NCBI RefSeq assembly: GCF_001282785.1
Contig: NZ_CVUA01000001.1
Span: 1,736,001-1,800,000, forward strand
Reading direction: 5' to 3'
DNA: 64,000 nt
Source: Halolamina sediminis
GTDB lineage: Archaea; Halobacteriota; Halobacteria; Halobacteriales; Haloferacaceae
The position numbers and the translations under genes were made by a program. Below are positions 16,672 to 25,353 of this stretch, piece by piece. Positions within the stretch are counted from its first letter, which is position 1. Each line of letters starts with the position of its first letter. A model generated the notes under the pieces. The model saw only the letters and a list, made by a program, of their open reading frames with translations. It was not told where the DNA came from and made no database searches.

Positions 16672-16976
16672 GCGGGCTCTCGGACGCCGAACCGAACCGT
16701 CGGCTCCCGGCCACGGAAGGGGCGGTTCCCCGGCCCCACCGAGCTAGCGGGGCGGTCGTCCGAGCCGGTTCCGCGGGCGAGCCAGTGCAGTCTCCCCGCC
16801 TGCCGCCGGCTTACTCTCCCCGTGTGATCCACTCCCTCCGTCCCGACCACGTTTATCCCGACTGTCGCCCGCCTCAGCACGTCCGTCGGAGGCTGTTCGG
16901 TCGGTTGGGACGCTGGGTTCGGGGAGCCGGAGGGCGATGGGAATCTATAACTTCTCGTCTGGCACTTTGAGAGATA
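16672..16976. other. Intergenic stretch without a recognised gene
   Basis: Only short unconvincing open frames occur here. Composition becomes less GC-rich towards 16950, where a TATAA sequence lies about 30 nt before the possible gene fragment at 16977. Confidence 0.5.
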
Positions 16977-17093
16977 GTGTATCAGTTTACGCCGGACGAA
17001 ATAGACCGAGTGCGCGCTGATTACCAAGCGAAGCAGCAGGGCGCCGAGGACGTGGGCAGCAAGCGAGTTGGGAACCTCGCCGAGATCGCTTGA
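16977..17093 (+). pseudogene. Short gene fragment abutting an IS6 remnant
   Basis: A 38-codon frame from GTG begins VYQFTPDEIDRVRADY and ends GNLAEIA then TGA. It is acidic and helix-forming, and lies about 25-30 nt after a TATAA sequence. It stops exactly where the IS6-family transposase similarity begins on the opposite strand (about 17084), suggesting a gene cut by that insertion. I cannot name the family; it may simply be chance coding. Confidence 0.25.
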
Positions 17094-17323
17094 TGTGAGC
17101 GTTCTACGCCGAACAATCGAAGGATTTCTTTGGTTTCTCGAAGCGAACAACCGGTCGCGTGAAGCCGGACGGCGAACGCCCTAACGGGCATCGCGGTCCG
17201 TTCACGCTCCCAACATTCAAGATCCGCTGTTTTCAACGTCTCTCTGAGCAGTTCTTGGTTGCACATAGACACCGAAACCAACGGACTGCTCACTTCTCAA
17301 ACTGGCTTAACTAGACAGTCCCC
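17084..17323 (-). mobile_element. IS6-family insertion sequence remnant (5' part of transposase plus putative terminal repeat)
   Basis: Reading leftwards from about 17263, the translation NQELLRETLKTADLECW, then ERERTAMPVRAFAVRLHATG and ETKEILRLFGVERSHQAI matches the N-terminus of haloarchaeal IS6-type transposases. It stops at residue 70 of the frame, where the normal continuation should begin WxWVHRL. The rest of the roughly 210-residue transposase with its DDE residues is missing. A possible terminal repeat GGGGACTGTCTAGTTAA lies at about 17307-17323 upstream of the frame. The element is inactive. Confidence 0.7.
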
Positions 17324-17511
17324 GACGTTCGGTCATGTTTGTACGGATTGGTTCTCGAACGACCCTCCCGAAAGAGGTGGGTTCAGCTGGGACTTGCGTT
17401 CTGTATCGACAGTGTCGGTGGTCCAGGCGGGTCGTCGAGCAGTTCATCCAGCAACCGTTGCCCGACGGCGACGAATTAGTCCCGGGGTTTCTCCGGGATC
17501 GGCTCCGGGAG

Positions 17512-19056
17512 CTACTGATCCGAATCACGCGTTGCCGGCTTTCTGTCAGTCGACAGGAACGCTTCGATCAGCTTCCGCTGTGCCCGGCGGAGGTGGTACA
17601 GCATCGTCGAGCCCGTGATGTCCAGCGTGTCGGCCACCTCCTCGGCGGTACTCCCGCGCGGCGACGTGAAGTAATCCGACAGATAGGCAGTCCGGAGTAC
17701 CGCCCGCTGTCTGTCTGTCAGGCGATCATCGAGCGCATCGCGGAACGACTCGGCCGACGCGGATCTCCGAGCAGTCTTCGTCTTCGAGACGAGTTCAGTC
17801 CCGTCGACGCGAGCGTCGACGGCCTCGACCATTCGGCGAACGTCGCCGTCCGGCGGCGCTGCGGCGACGAGACGGGCGGAATCAGCCGCGTACTCGGCCG
17901 TGTTGACCGTTGCGCCCCAGTTGATGAGCACCCGGACCGGTGATTCGCCGACGAGCGTGGCCTGTACCAGCGAGTCCCCCTCCGATCGGACCCACCGCAC
18001 GTCGGTGACGCGGTCGTCATCGGAGAGCACGTCGTCGATCGCGTCGGGGGCGCCGCCCGCTCGGAGGTAACAAACCACCGCTCCTTCCCCACGTGGGACC
18101 ACCCCTTCGAGCGATAGCTCGCTGCCCGCCTCACGGGCTGCACGGGTAAACGGCAGCGTCCCGTCGGTGACCGAGAGTGTTACTTGGGTGACCGTGTCAG
18201 CGGCAAGCATTCCCTCCTGCCTGATCGCCCGGATGGCGAACCCGGCGACGCTCCCGAGCGTCTCGAGCGCAGCGCGCTCCTGCTGGCTGAACCCGGCTTC
18301 GTCTGCCGAGTACACCGAGACGACGCCGTAAACCGACCCCTGGTATGCGAGCGGGACCACGAGAGACGACTGGAGACCGTTACCGAACGCCGCCCGGCGG
18401 ACGCCCCGAGGGACGCGGTCGTCCGCGGCGAGCGGTGTGACGAGCTGGGTCTCCCCTGTCTCGACGGCCACCTGTTCGGGTAAGCGTGTCTCGCTGCTGA
18501 GGCTCTCGCCGATGCGGTCCTGTAGCACCGTCGGGCTCCCCGCGGCAGCGAGAGTCCGCAGGCGCTCGGCTGGGAACTCCCGCTCCCCGACCCACGCGAA
18601 TCGGTAGAGGTCAGTGCCGCCGAGACGCTCACATACTGTCTCACCCACGTCCACGCGATCGTCGGCGTCGATGACGCGCTGAAGCACATCCGTAACTAAC
18701 GCGTTGATCCGCTGGACACGGTCGAGGCGCTGCTCCAGCCGCTCGACAGCCCGTTCGGTCTCACGGTGCTCCGTTCGGTCCCGGACGTAGACGACTACGT
18801 CCTCGCCGACCCGAACATCGACGGCGAGCCAGCGGTCGATTTCCGGGTAGTACTCGACGAAGGAGCGTTCGCCACTCGGACCGCCGTCGAACGCCGCCCG
18901 TAGCGTTCCGGCGGCCGACCGCGGGAAGTGCTCGCGGATGTCGTCGCCCCGACCGAGGTCGATAACGGCCGTTGCGGCATCGTTGACCGCCGTGACCTGA
19001 CCCTCGGGCGTCGTCTCGATGACCCCGATCGGGGCCTTTCTGAGTGCGTCGTCCAT
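17512..19056 (-). CDS. PAS/GAF-containing bacterio-opsin-activator-type (HTH-10) regulator
   Basis: A 514-residue regulator. An N-terminal PAS domain (LRKAPIGVIETTPEGQV, about 5-95) is followed by a short coiled linker, a GAF domain (about 110-285, with SSLVVPLAYQGSVYGVVSVY), a BAT-type domain (about 290-435) and the C-terminal HTH-10. In the HTH, LTDRQRAVLRTAYLSDYFTSPR and VADTLDITGSTMLYHLRRAQ carry the helix-turn-helix. It should sense a small ligand, redox or light signal and regulate transcription. It is followed upstream on the same strand by a histidine kinase gene, 42 nt away, so they may be co-transcribed. Confidence 0.88.
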   Translation of the reverse strand: MDDALRKAPIGVIETTPEGQVTAVNDAATAVIDLGRGDDIREHFPRSAAGTLRAAFDGGPSGERSFVEYYPEIDRWLAVDVRVGEDVVVYVRDRTEHRETERAVERLEQRLDRVQRINALVTDVLQRVIDADDRVDVGETVCERLGGTDLYRFAWVGEREFPAERLRTLAAAGSPTVLQDRIGESLSSETRLPEQVAVETGETQLVTPLAADDRVPRGVRRAAFGNGLQSSLVVPLAYQGSVYGVVSVYSADEAGFSQQERAALETLGSVAGFAIRAIRQEGMLAADTVTQVTLSVTDGTLPFTRAAREAGSELSLEGVVPRGEGAVVCYLRAGGAPDAIDDVLSDDDRVTDVRWVRSEGDSLVQATLVGESPVRVLINWGATVNTAEYAADSARLVAAAPPDGDVRRMVEAVDARVDGTELVSKTKTARRSASAESFRDALDDRLTDRQRAVLRTAYLSDYFTSPRGSTAEEVADTLDITGSTMLYHLRRAQRKLIEAFLSTDRKPATRDSDQ

Positions 19057-19098
19057 CGTTTTGTAGTCGAACTACGGGTACGTAGAGTGTCGGCGTAG

Positions 19099-20070
19099 TT
19101 AGCCTTCCGCCGGGCGAACCTCGAACCGGGCACCGCCGGCGTCGCTTGCGGTGAGCGAAATAGTCCAGCCGTGTGCCTCCGCGATGCGTTCGACGATCGT
19201 CAGCCCCAGCCCGGTTCCGCCTCCCGACCGGTCGGTGGTGTAACCGGGGGCGAACACCCGGTCACGCTCGGCCTCAGGGATACCGACCCCGTCGTCGGCC
19301 ACGAAGAAGCCGCCGTCGACGCGCCCGACACGGACCTGTGTCGGTGCATCGTGTGTCCTGTTCGCCGGACTGTGCTCGACTGCGTTGCGGAACAGATTTT
19401 CGAACAGCCGTTGCAGGCGGTCCGGATCGGCCGCGATCGTGGGGAGATCAGCGGCCAGCGTCAGCGAGGCCCCGGCGGTATCGACGGTCGCCCACGCGTC
19501 GGCCGCCACGTCGGCAACGCCGACGTTGTCAGTAAGCTCAATCGCCCCCTCCCGCTGAGAGAGGGTGAGAACGTCTTGAATGATCCGCTCCATCCGCTCG
19601 TGGGACGCTCTGATCTGATCGAAGTGCTCCTCGGCCCCCGTTTCGCGGGCCGCACGGAGGTGGGCGTTTGCCACGTCTAGTGGGTTCCGGAGATCGTGGC
19701 TGACGATGCTGGCGATACGGTCAACCGCGACGCCGGTCGCGAGTTCCGTCAGCAGGAGGCCTCGTTCGCCGTCGAGGGTTCGGAGCCGGTAATCGGCAGC
19801 GTCGCCCGGCACTGCGCCCGCGGCACGGAGTTCGGTGTCGACCGTGTCACCGGCCCTGAGCGCCGAACAAAGCTCCTCGACAGTGCCCTCGTTGACAGCA
19901 GTGTCGGATCGCAGCCAGTTCTCTACAGGCGTCCCGGTCGCAACCGGGCTGAACGCCGCTTCGAACGCCTCGTTGACCGCAGCAATCTCTGGCGATCGGT
20001 CCGAAATCTCGTACCGGACGAACGGGTCGGGAACCGCGTCGATCGGGAGGCTCGACGCCTCATCCGCCAT
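19099..20070 (-). CDS. Soluble sensor histidine kinase (PAS-HisKA-HATPase)
   Basis: A 323-residue kinase. A PAS-like N-terminal domain (about 8-110) precedes the H-box SIVSHDLRNPLDVA with the phospho-acceptor His125. The ATPase domain shows the N-box NLFRNAVEHS, G1 box DDGVGIP, F-box VFAPGYTT and G2 GGGTGLGLTIV. No membrane segment is present, so it senses inside the cell. The ATG at 20070 begins the conserved protein, though the frame stays open upstream to 20325. It lies 42 nt before the PAS/GAF/Bat regulator on the same strand; no receiver-only protein is adjacent. Confidence 0.88.
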   Translation of the reverse strand: MADEASSLPIDAVPDPFVRYEISDRSPEIAAVNEAFEAAFSPVATGTPVENWLRSDTAVNEGTVEELCSALRAGDTVDTELRAAGAVPGDAADYRLRTLDGERGLLLTELATGVAVDRIASIVSHDLRNPLDVANAHLRAARETGAEEHFDQIRASHERMERIIQDVLTLSQREGAIELTDNVGVADVAADAWATVDTAGASLTLAADLPTIAADPDRLQRLFENLFRNAVEHSPANRTHDAPTQVRVGRVDGGFFVADDGVGIPEAERDRVFAPGYTTDRSGGGTGLGLTIVERIAEAHGWTISLTASDAGGARFEVRPAEG

Positions 20071-20272
20071 GGCGATCACCGGCGCTCGGCCGAAATGTGG
20101 TCGGTACGACGCTGGCTGTCCGACGAAGTGGGCCGCTCGGCGGGAGTGGACACCGGCGAGCCGTCGTCGGGTGCATACCTCCAGTCTTCCACGGCCGTAC
20201 ATATAGGTCCCCACTCTAACAATACCGACACCCCCGGGAAATCGGGTCGCGGCCGGTCGTGCTGCGTAGGTC

Positions 20273-20324
20273 TCTACAGGCTGATAAGGCCGAGTGCCTC
20301 GGGGGTTGCCCCCAAGGCGGTTCA
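20273..20324 (+). repeat. Hairpin repeat, copy 1 (solo IS605/TnpB-type right-end-like)
   Basis: A 52-bp unit containing the hairpin GCCTCGGGGGTTGCCCCC followed by AAGGCGGTTCA. A second copy at 25261-25311 has the same orientation and nearly the same sequence. The conserved hairpin followed by GGTTCA recalls the right ends of haloarchaeal IS605/IS1341-type (TnpB-only) elements. No tnpB lies nearby, so these would be solo ends or derived small elements. The rest of the 20071-20483 gap holds no recognisable gene. Confidence 0.55.
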
Positions 20325-20483
20325 CTGACGAACGAGGCGAGTGCCCGGAAGGTCGACCCCGAAGCGGCTCACGGAAACCGAACGATACCGTTGATCACTC
20401 GTGTACGTTCGGGACCGTCGGACACCGTTGCCGGGACTGAAACACCCCACGGCCATTATCATCGCCTCGCGTAAACGTCAAGT

Positions 20484-20885
20484 ATGAACTACATTGCGGC
20501 CGATACGTGGCGGTACGCCCTCCTCGGCGGTATCGCGTCGATCCCGCTTTCGGCCGGCCTTTACTGGCTGACGGCGGCGGGCAGTACCTTCTCGCTCAAC
20601 ATGGTGTTCTTCGGCGGTGTCCTCGCGGGTTACTTCGCCGAGATCAGGGCCCCACAGATCGACATCACCGCTGTCGGTATCCGTACCGGACTGGTCGGTG
20701 GCCTCCCGGCACTCGTGCTCCTCCTCGAAGCAACGTCCGGGCTCGCCGGCCCGGTCTGGTTTCGTGCGGTGGGCGGACTGCTGTTTGTTGGCACGTTCGT
20801 AGTCTTCACGTTCGCCATCGCCGTGGTGGCCGGCGCCTTCGGCGCGGTCGGCGGGAGCTGGCTGGCCGGGAAAACTCGGGGGTGA
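20484..20885 (+). CDS. DUF5518-type membrane protein
   Basis: A 133-residue protein with four predicted membrane spans and glycine-rich helices (FFGGVLAGYFAEI, VGIRTGLVGGLP, and VVAGAFGAVGGSWLAGK at the C-terminus). The pattern of a GG-rich second span and a terminal glycine-zipper helix matches haloarchaeal DUF5518 proteins, whose function is unknown. The ATG at 20484 follows a short AT-richer stretch. It stands alone between an IS-like repeat and a glycosyltransferase gene. Confidence 0.7.
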   Translation: MNYIAADTWRYALLGGIASIPLSAGLYWLTAAGSTFSLNMVFFGGVLAGYFAEIRAPQIDITAVGIRTGLVGGLPALVLLLEATSGLAGPVWFRAVGGLLFVGTFVVFTFAIAVVAGAFGAVGGSWLAGKTRG

Positions 20886-21061
20886 TTCTGCTCCCGGATG
20901 GTCTGGGGGTGGCTGTACTGAGTTCCACTAGTCACAGGATCGAGCCCGGACACGGCCATTGATTCGGGTGGGTCTGCATAGTTAGAGAGGACACAGGGAG
21001 ACGTTCAGGCTGTTAGCCGTCCGATACAGGGAGAAGGGGGCCGATCCTCCGTCTACAACCG

Positions 21062-22438
21062 ATGGCTTCGTCCGTATCAGGAACCCCGTTCCGTATCCGA
21101 CAACGGCTCTCCAGCTTCCTCGTTCACCTCCGTAGCGTCGTTCCGGACTCGTTCCGGGACGGCTTCGACAGCGCGACGTTCGGCGTGCTCGTTGCCGCGA
21201 TCGCGGTCGCGGGCTACCTCCAAGGCGCGCTCTCGATGGTCGTCACGCTTCCGGCCGTCCTCGGCGGCGCGAGCGTCGTGGTTTTGCAGGCGGTGATGGC
21301 CTGTTTCACCCTTTCCGGGCTCTTCGGGCTCTCGTCAGTGGCGCTGCTCGGCCAGCTGGCGTTCACGTCCGAGAACCAGCGTCCGATGACGGGGCCAACC
21401 GTTACTGCGGTAGTCCCCGTCCACGAGGACGCCCCAGTCCTCCACCGGAGCGTCGAGAGCCTGCTGTCGAGCCGCTACGACTCGCTCCGGGTCGTGATCG
21501 TCGCCGAACCCGGAGACGACGCCTCGATTCGACGCGCGCGTGAGTACACAGGTGAGGACCGCGTCGACCTGCTGATCAACACCCGCTCCCCCGGTAGTAA
21601 AGCCGGTGCGGTGAACTACGCCGCAGCGGTGACTGAGAGCGAACTCCTCGCAGTGTTCGACGCGGACGAACAGGTCGACCGCCGGTTCGTCTCGGCGGCT
21701 GTCGCACAGCTCGAGGACTGCGACGTGGTGCAGGGACGGACGATCCCCGACCCGAACGGAGTCGTCGAAACGGTCGCGTACTACGAATCGGTCGTACTCG
21801 GCGACCTCAGTCAGCGGCTCCTCACTACGCTCACCGACTTCACCACGGCCGCCAGCCGGACCATCGTGATGCGGCGGGCGGCGTTCGAGACGGTCGGCGG
21901 GTACGACCCGTCGAAGCTCACCGAGGACTACGCGTTCGCGTTCGCCTGCTACGAGGCGGGCGTCGACGTGGTCGAGCAGTTCTCCTACGCCTCGACCATC
22001 GAGGCAGCCCACACGGCAGCTGACTGGTGGGGGCAGCGAAAGCGTTGGATGACTGGCTACGCGCAGGTGCTCCACAGCCTGGTGATGGGGAGTCTCAGCC
22101 CGCAGAACTACCGATCACTGGTGTCGCCAGCCATCTGTGCTGGCTCGGTACTCGGCAACGTGTTCATGCTCTCGCTGGTCTCGAAGATGGCAGTACTCGT
22201 CGTCAACGGTGCCGCCAAGTGGACGCTGCTGCCGGCAGCGACGCTCGTCGGTGCGGCGCTAGCGCTCAGGGCCTACGACGCCAATGCTGGTCGCCTCGAA
22301 CGAGTCGGGATCGGCTACCTGTTCGTGCCGGCCGTCCTGCCGATGTACAGCCTCGCCGGCATCAAAGCTGTCGTCGAGTACGTTCTCAGCTGGGACGGCG
22401 AGTGGTACAGCGTCGCGAAGGGACAGGAATCGGGATGA
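21062..22438 (+). CDS. Membrane-bound family 2 glycosyltransferase
   Basis: A 458-residue enzyme. Two membrane spans (about 40-105) precede a GT2 catalytic domain with VVPVHEDAPVLHRSVESLL, the metal-binding DADEQVD near residue 200, the acceptor-site TEDYAFA near 297 and QRKRWMTG (QxxRW) near 326. Further spans follow at the C-terminus. This order is that of processive cellulose- or hyaluronan-synthase-like enzymes that polymerise sugar and push it through the membrane. Donor and product are unknown. No other polysaccharide genes flank it. Confidence 0.88.
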   Translation: MASSVSGTPFRIRQRLSSFLVHLRSVVPDSFRDGFDSATFGVLVAAIAVAGYLQGALSMVVTLPAVLGGASVVVLQAVMACFTLSGLFGLSSVALLGQLAFTSENQRPMTGPTVTAVVPVHEDAPVLHRSVESLLSSRYDSLRVVIVAEPGDDASIRRAREYTGEDRVDLLINTRSPGSKAGAVNYAAAVTESELLAVFDADEQVDRRFVSAAVAQLEDCDVVQGRTIPDPNGVVETVAYYESVVLGDLSQRLLTTLTDFTTAASRTIVMRRAAFETVGGYDPSKLTEDYAFAFACYEAGVDVVEQFSYASTIEAAHTAADWWGQRKRWMTGYAQVLHSLVMGSLSPQNYRSLVSPAICAGSVLGNVFMLSLVSKMAVLVVNGAAKWTLLPAATLVGAALALRAYDANAGRLERVGIGYLFVPAVLPMYSLAGIKAVVEYVLSWDGEWYSVAKGQESG

Positions 22439-22592
22439 CCATCCTGGGGACGTGAAGGCGCCACGGGCCAACGAGATTGGTGAACCACCTCGGGGCGTTC
22501 GGCTCGACTGCTCCTAAATGCCTTTCCCCGCGTTCGGATCTCGAAACAGCGACTGGGCGATGAAGGGGAAAGCGACGGTAGAACGTACTTGG

Positions 22593-23717
22593 ATGGCCCA
22601 CAACGTATCCAGACGACGGTTCCTCGGTACACTCGGCGTGATCGGAGGCGCCGCAGGCGCCGGCTGCATCGGTGCTCCCACAGAGGACGAGAGCACACAG
22701 ACAGAGGCGACAGACGACGAGACGGTGACTGACGAGCCGAGAGCCTCCCCGACGGTTTCCGGGCCGAGCGGGACTCCCGAGTCGCTCCTCCGTCAGTACG
22801 TCGAATCAACCGTGGCGGCGTCGGACCCCGCCGTCGTCGGGGCGTACTTCCACCCGATACATCCGTTCCACCCCGAGAACATCGACCCCGAAACGGCGGG
22901 ACCGTGGCTGCTCCGGGACGAACCGGTGTCACAAGTCGCGGTCGAAACGATGGACCGGGAGGTGACGACCGATCTCGTCCGGACATCACCGTTCCTGCAG
23001 GGGGACAGAGCCGACAGCGAGACGATCGAGGACGCGCTCACCGGCGAAGAGGCCGCCGTCGTCGAGGTGACGATCACCGATTCGAGTGGTGACACGAGCG
23101 AGTTCAGCGCGGTTACGGTGACCCACGACGGGAACTGGGTGATCCTGACCCAGGGGGTCCGGATCGAGGCGGACGTCTCCGACCCCGGCCCGTTCGACGT
23201 ACGTGTCGTCGACAAGGTCACGTTCAACACCGATGAGGACCGCGCTCGCGTCCACTTCGTCGAATCACCGGTCGCCGATCGCGTGACTGCGAAGGCGGCG
23301 AACGCGACCTCCTCCCGGTCGTCGTCGACACCGGGAGTCATCACGTACTTCGACGTGAATCTGGATCCGACGGGTGACGAACTGGTGGTCACCGCAACCG
23401 TCGACGGCGAGACCCGGACGATCCATCGCGAACAGTACCCCGAGTCGGCGCGGGTCGTCGAGGGGATCACCTACGACGACGATCCTGACTCGGACCTGTT
23501 CGACGCCACAGCTCGGGTCTCGTTCACCGGCAACCAATCGGGTGACCGACTCACCGTCTCCTCGACGGTGCATGGTGGTGAGACGATGACCGAACCGGCC
23601 GAGAACGCGACGTACAGCGTCGTCGGCATCGACCCGGGAGGCGACGAAGTGGTCGTCACACTGACCAACGATGGGACGACGGCGGAAGTTCACCGGGAGC
23701 GGTACCACCAGTCGTAG
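22593..23717 (+). CDS. Tat-exported lipoprotein with tandem repeat domain, function unknown
   Basis: A 374-residue secreted protein. SRRRFLGTLGVIGG and the lipobox AGAGC near residue 25 indicate Tat export and lipid anchoring, followed by a Thr/Glu-rich linker. Residues about 65-200 form an NTF2/SnoaL-like region (LLRQYVESTVAASDPAVVG). Then two copies of a beta-rich domain of about 80 residues follow, each ending in a DPxGDExVVTxTxDG-type strand and HREQYPES or HRERYHQS. The ATG at 22593 was chosen because the signal begins there. No neighbour suggests a pathway. Confidence 0.75.
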   Translation: MAHNVSRRRFLGTLGVIGGAAGAGCIGAPTEDESTQTEATDDETVTDEPRASPTVSGPSGTPESLLRQYVESTVAASDPAVVGAYFHPIHPFHPENIDPETAGPWLLRDEPVSQVAVETMDREVTTDLVRTSPFLQGDRADSETIEDALTGEEAAVVEVTITDSSGDTSEFSAVTVTHDGNWVILTQGVRIEADVSDPGPFDVRVVDKVTFNTDEDRARVHFVESPVADRVTAKAANATSSRSSSTPGVITYFDVNLDPTGDELVVTATVDGETRTIHREQYPESARVVEGITYDDDPDSDLFDATARVSFTGNQSGDRLTVSSTVHGGETMTEPAENATYSVVGIDPGGDEVVVTLTNDGTTAEVHRERYHQS

Positions 23718-23761
23718 GCGACGAGAGCGACGTCGGACCGCGGCGTACGCTTCCGGTTCGC

Positions 23762-23771
23762 AAAAAAAAAA
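23762..23771 (-). terminator. T10 tract downstream of the LolA-like gene
   Basis: Ten consecutive A on the plus strand read as T10 on the minus strand, 14 nt after the stop of the gene at 23786-24904. Archaeal RNA polymerase terminates at such tracts. It also lies between two convergent genes. Confidence 0.65.
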
Positions 23772-23785
23772 GGTATCGAACCGCG

Positions 23786-24904
23786 CTACCCGTCGATGAC
23801 CGACACCCCGACATCTACGGCGGTCTCGTTCCGTACATCGCCGTAGATCGTGTACCGTTGGTCGGCCTCGATACTGAGCAGGCTGAACTCGTCGCTCGTG
23901 TAGAGATAGCCCGTGATCCCGCCGACTTCGACGGCCTCGTACATCTCCGACTCCTCGTAGTCGAAGTTCCCGGTCGACTCGGCCTGCGTGCTGACAGTGA
24001 TCGTCCGATTGCCGTCGCTGTAGCCCAGCGTGACGCCGTAGTAGTTCTCGCCGTCGATCGTCGTGCCGTGGTCGTAACTGAACCCGTCGCCGATCTCAGC
24101 GTCCGGGACTGAAACGTTCGCGGCCGCTGCGAGTTCGTCGTAGGTGTCGAACTCCGTAATCTCCGGGCCGACGGCCGCCGTCGGATCCGTTGCGTCATCG
24201 GGCACGTCGAGGTCGAACGTCCCGTCCGGGATCTCCTCGTTCAGCGTGACGTTCTCGTACGTCACCGTCGAACTGTGGTTGTACTCCTCACTTCGTGTCT
24301 GACTGTCCGTCCGGACCGGGAAGTACGTCTCCGTGTCGAGATACACAGTCGTCTCCGTCTCGACGTCGGCGTCGCGCTGGAACTGCTCTTCCGGAGTCAC
24401 GTCCAGCGCGTAGGTCTCCTGTCCGTCGACGGTTTCGATGCCGAGGTATTCGTAGTCGACCATGGACTCGTTCGCCAGCGACTCGATTCGGGGGAGGAGG
24501 GTTCCCGACTGGACTTCGTACTCCGAGACAGTGTTCTCCTCGGAGTCGTACGTGATCACCGCGCTGTCGTTTCGTACTGTCGTGACCGAATCGCTTCCGA
24601 TCGAGGCGTTCACCGTCTCGGTCCGCTTCAGGAACGACTCGAGGTCCGCGTCGACGCGGACGGTGTTCGTAGAGGTCTGATTGTTGAACGTGAGCTCGGC
24701 GGTGCGGGTGAACTGGACGGTTTCGAGGGTCGATACCTGCTCGAGGAACGCGTCGATTACCTCCTCACCGTCGGCTGTTTCTCCGGCCTGTGCGTCCGTC
24801 ATGGAGGGCGAACCGGCGAACGCGACGCCCACGGCACCACTGGTCAGCAGCATCGCTGCAGTGAGTACCGCAACCACCGTTTGCCGGCCTCTGCTCGGGG
24901 ACAT
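23786..24904 (-). CDS. LolA/DUF2092-like secreted protein
   Basis: A 372-residue secreted protein. The signal segment TVVAVLTAAMLLTSGAVGVAFA is followed by an acidic region. The central part resembles the outer-membrane lipoprotein-sorting (LolA-like) fold: EEVIDAFLEQVSTLETVQFTR, an N-glycan-rich beta section, and DGQETYALDV with YLDTETYFPVR, where a lipid-carrying half-barrel would form. The C-terminal third, from EITEFDTYDELAAAANV, resembles a DUF4367-like domain with SIEADQRYTIYGDV. Haloarchaea use such proteins at the cell surface, with unknown cargo. The ATG at 24904 begins the signal peptide. Confidence 0.75.
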   Translation of the reverse strand: MSPSRGRQTVVAVLTAAMLLTSGAVGVAFAGSPSMTDAQAGETADGEEVIDAFLEQVSTLETVQFTRTAELTFNNQTSTNTVRVDADLESFLKRTETVNASIGSDSVTTVRNDSAVITYDSEENTVSEYEVQSGTLLPRIESLANESMVDYEYLGIETVDGQETYALDVTPEEQFQRDADVETETTVYLDTETYFPVRTDSQTRSEEYNHSSTVTYENVTLNEEIPDGTFDLDVPDDATDPTAAVGPEITEFDTYDELAAAANVSVPDAEIGDGFSYDHGTTIDGENYYGVTLGYSDGNRTITVSTQAESTGNFDYEESEMYEAVEVGGITGYLYTSDEFSLLSIEADQRYTIYGDVRNETAVDVGVSVIDG

Positions 24905-25260
24905 AGCGACCGGTTCTACACCCCCCACTTGGATAGGCCTACAGACGGCTATCGTCCCCAGCAACGCGAACCCGGGTTTTAACACCGATCGCCGAAGCGG
25001 CTACGGCCCCGCCTCGCGGTTCCGAGACGATCCCCGCCGCGTCGCCACGGCCGACGGATCTCGAAGCTCGTCGGAGTACGTTCCGCGGGGTACGTCGCTC
25101 TCGCGAGATCGCATCGGCTGACTGCCAATCCGACGGGGAAACAACCCATCCGCGCGTTCGAGCGCGGGACGGTTCCGACGGTCCGCCGCAAAGAGTCGGT
25201 CGTCAGTTTCGGTATCCGAGCATCTGAGCACTCACGAGGCTATCCTGAACCGGGAACGGG
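24905..25260. other. Intergenic stretch without a recognised gene
   Basis: Open frames here are short and out of line with neighbouring codon usage. The region leads into the hairpin repeat at 25261. Confidence 0.5.
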
Positions 25261-25311
25261 TCTACAGATAAGCAAGGCGAGTGCCACGGGGCTTGACCCC
25301 AAGGCGGTTCA
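25261..25311 (+). repeat. Hairpin repeat, copy 2 (solo IS605/TnpB-type right-end-like)
   Basis: A 51-bp unit with hairpin GCCACGGGGCTTGACCCC and the same AAGGCGGTTCA end as copy 1 at 20273-20324, in the same orientation. Differences in one hairpin arm (CTCGGGGG/CCCCC versus ACGGGG/CCCC) keep the stem paired, suggesting the structure mattered while it was evolving. Confidence 0.55.
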
Positions 25312-25353
25312 GCGAATCGGTCCGGCGGAGCGAGTGGTGGCTACGTATCGTCG

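Noticed and set aside
20273-25311. A composite transposon bounded by the two hairpin repeats
   Set aside because: The repeats are in direct orientation, diverged, and no transposase or target duplication is evident; solo ends are simpler.
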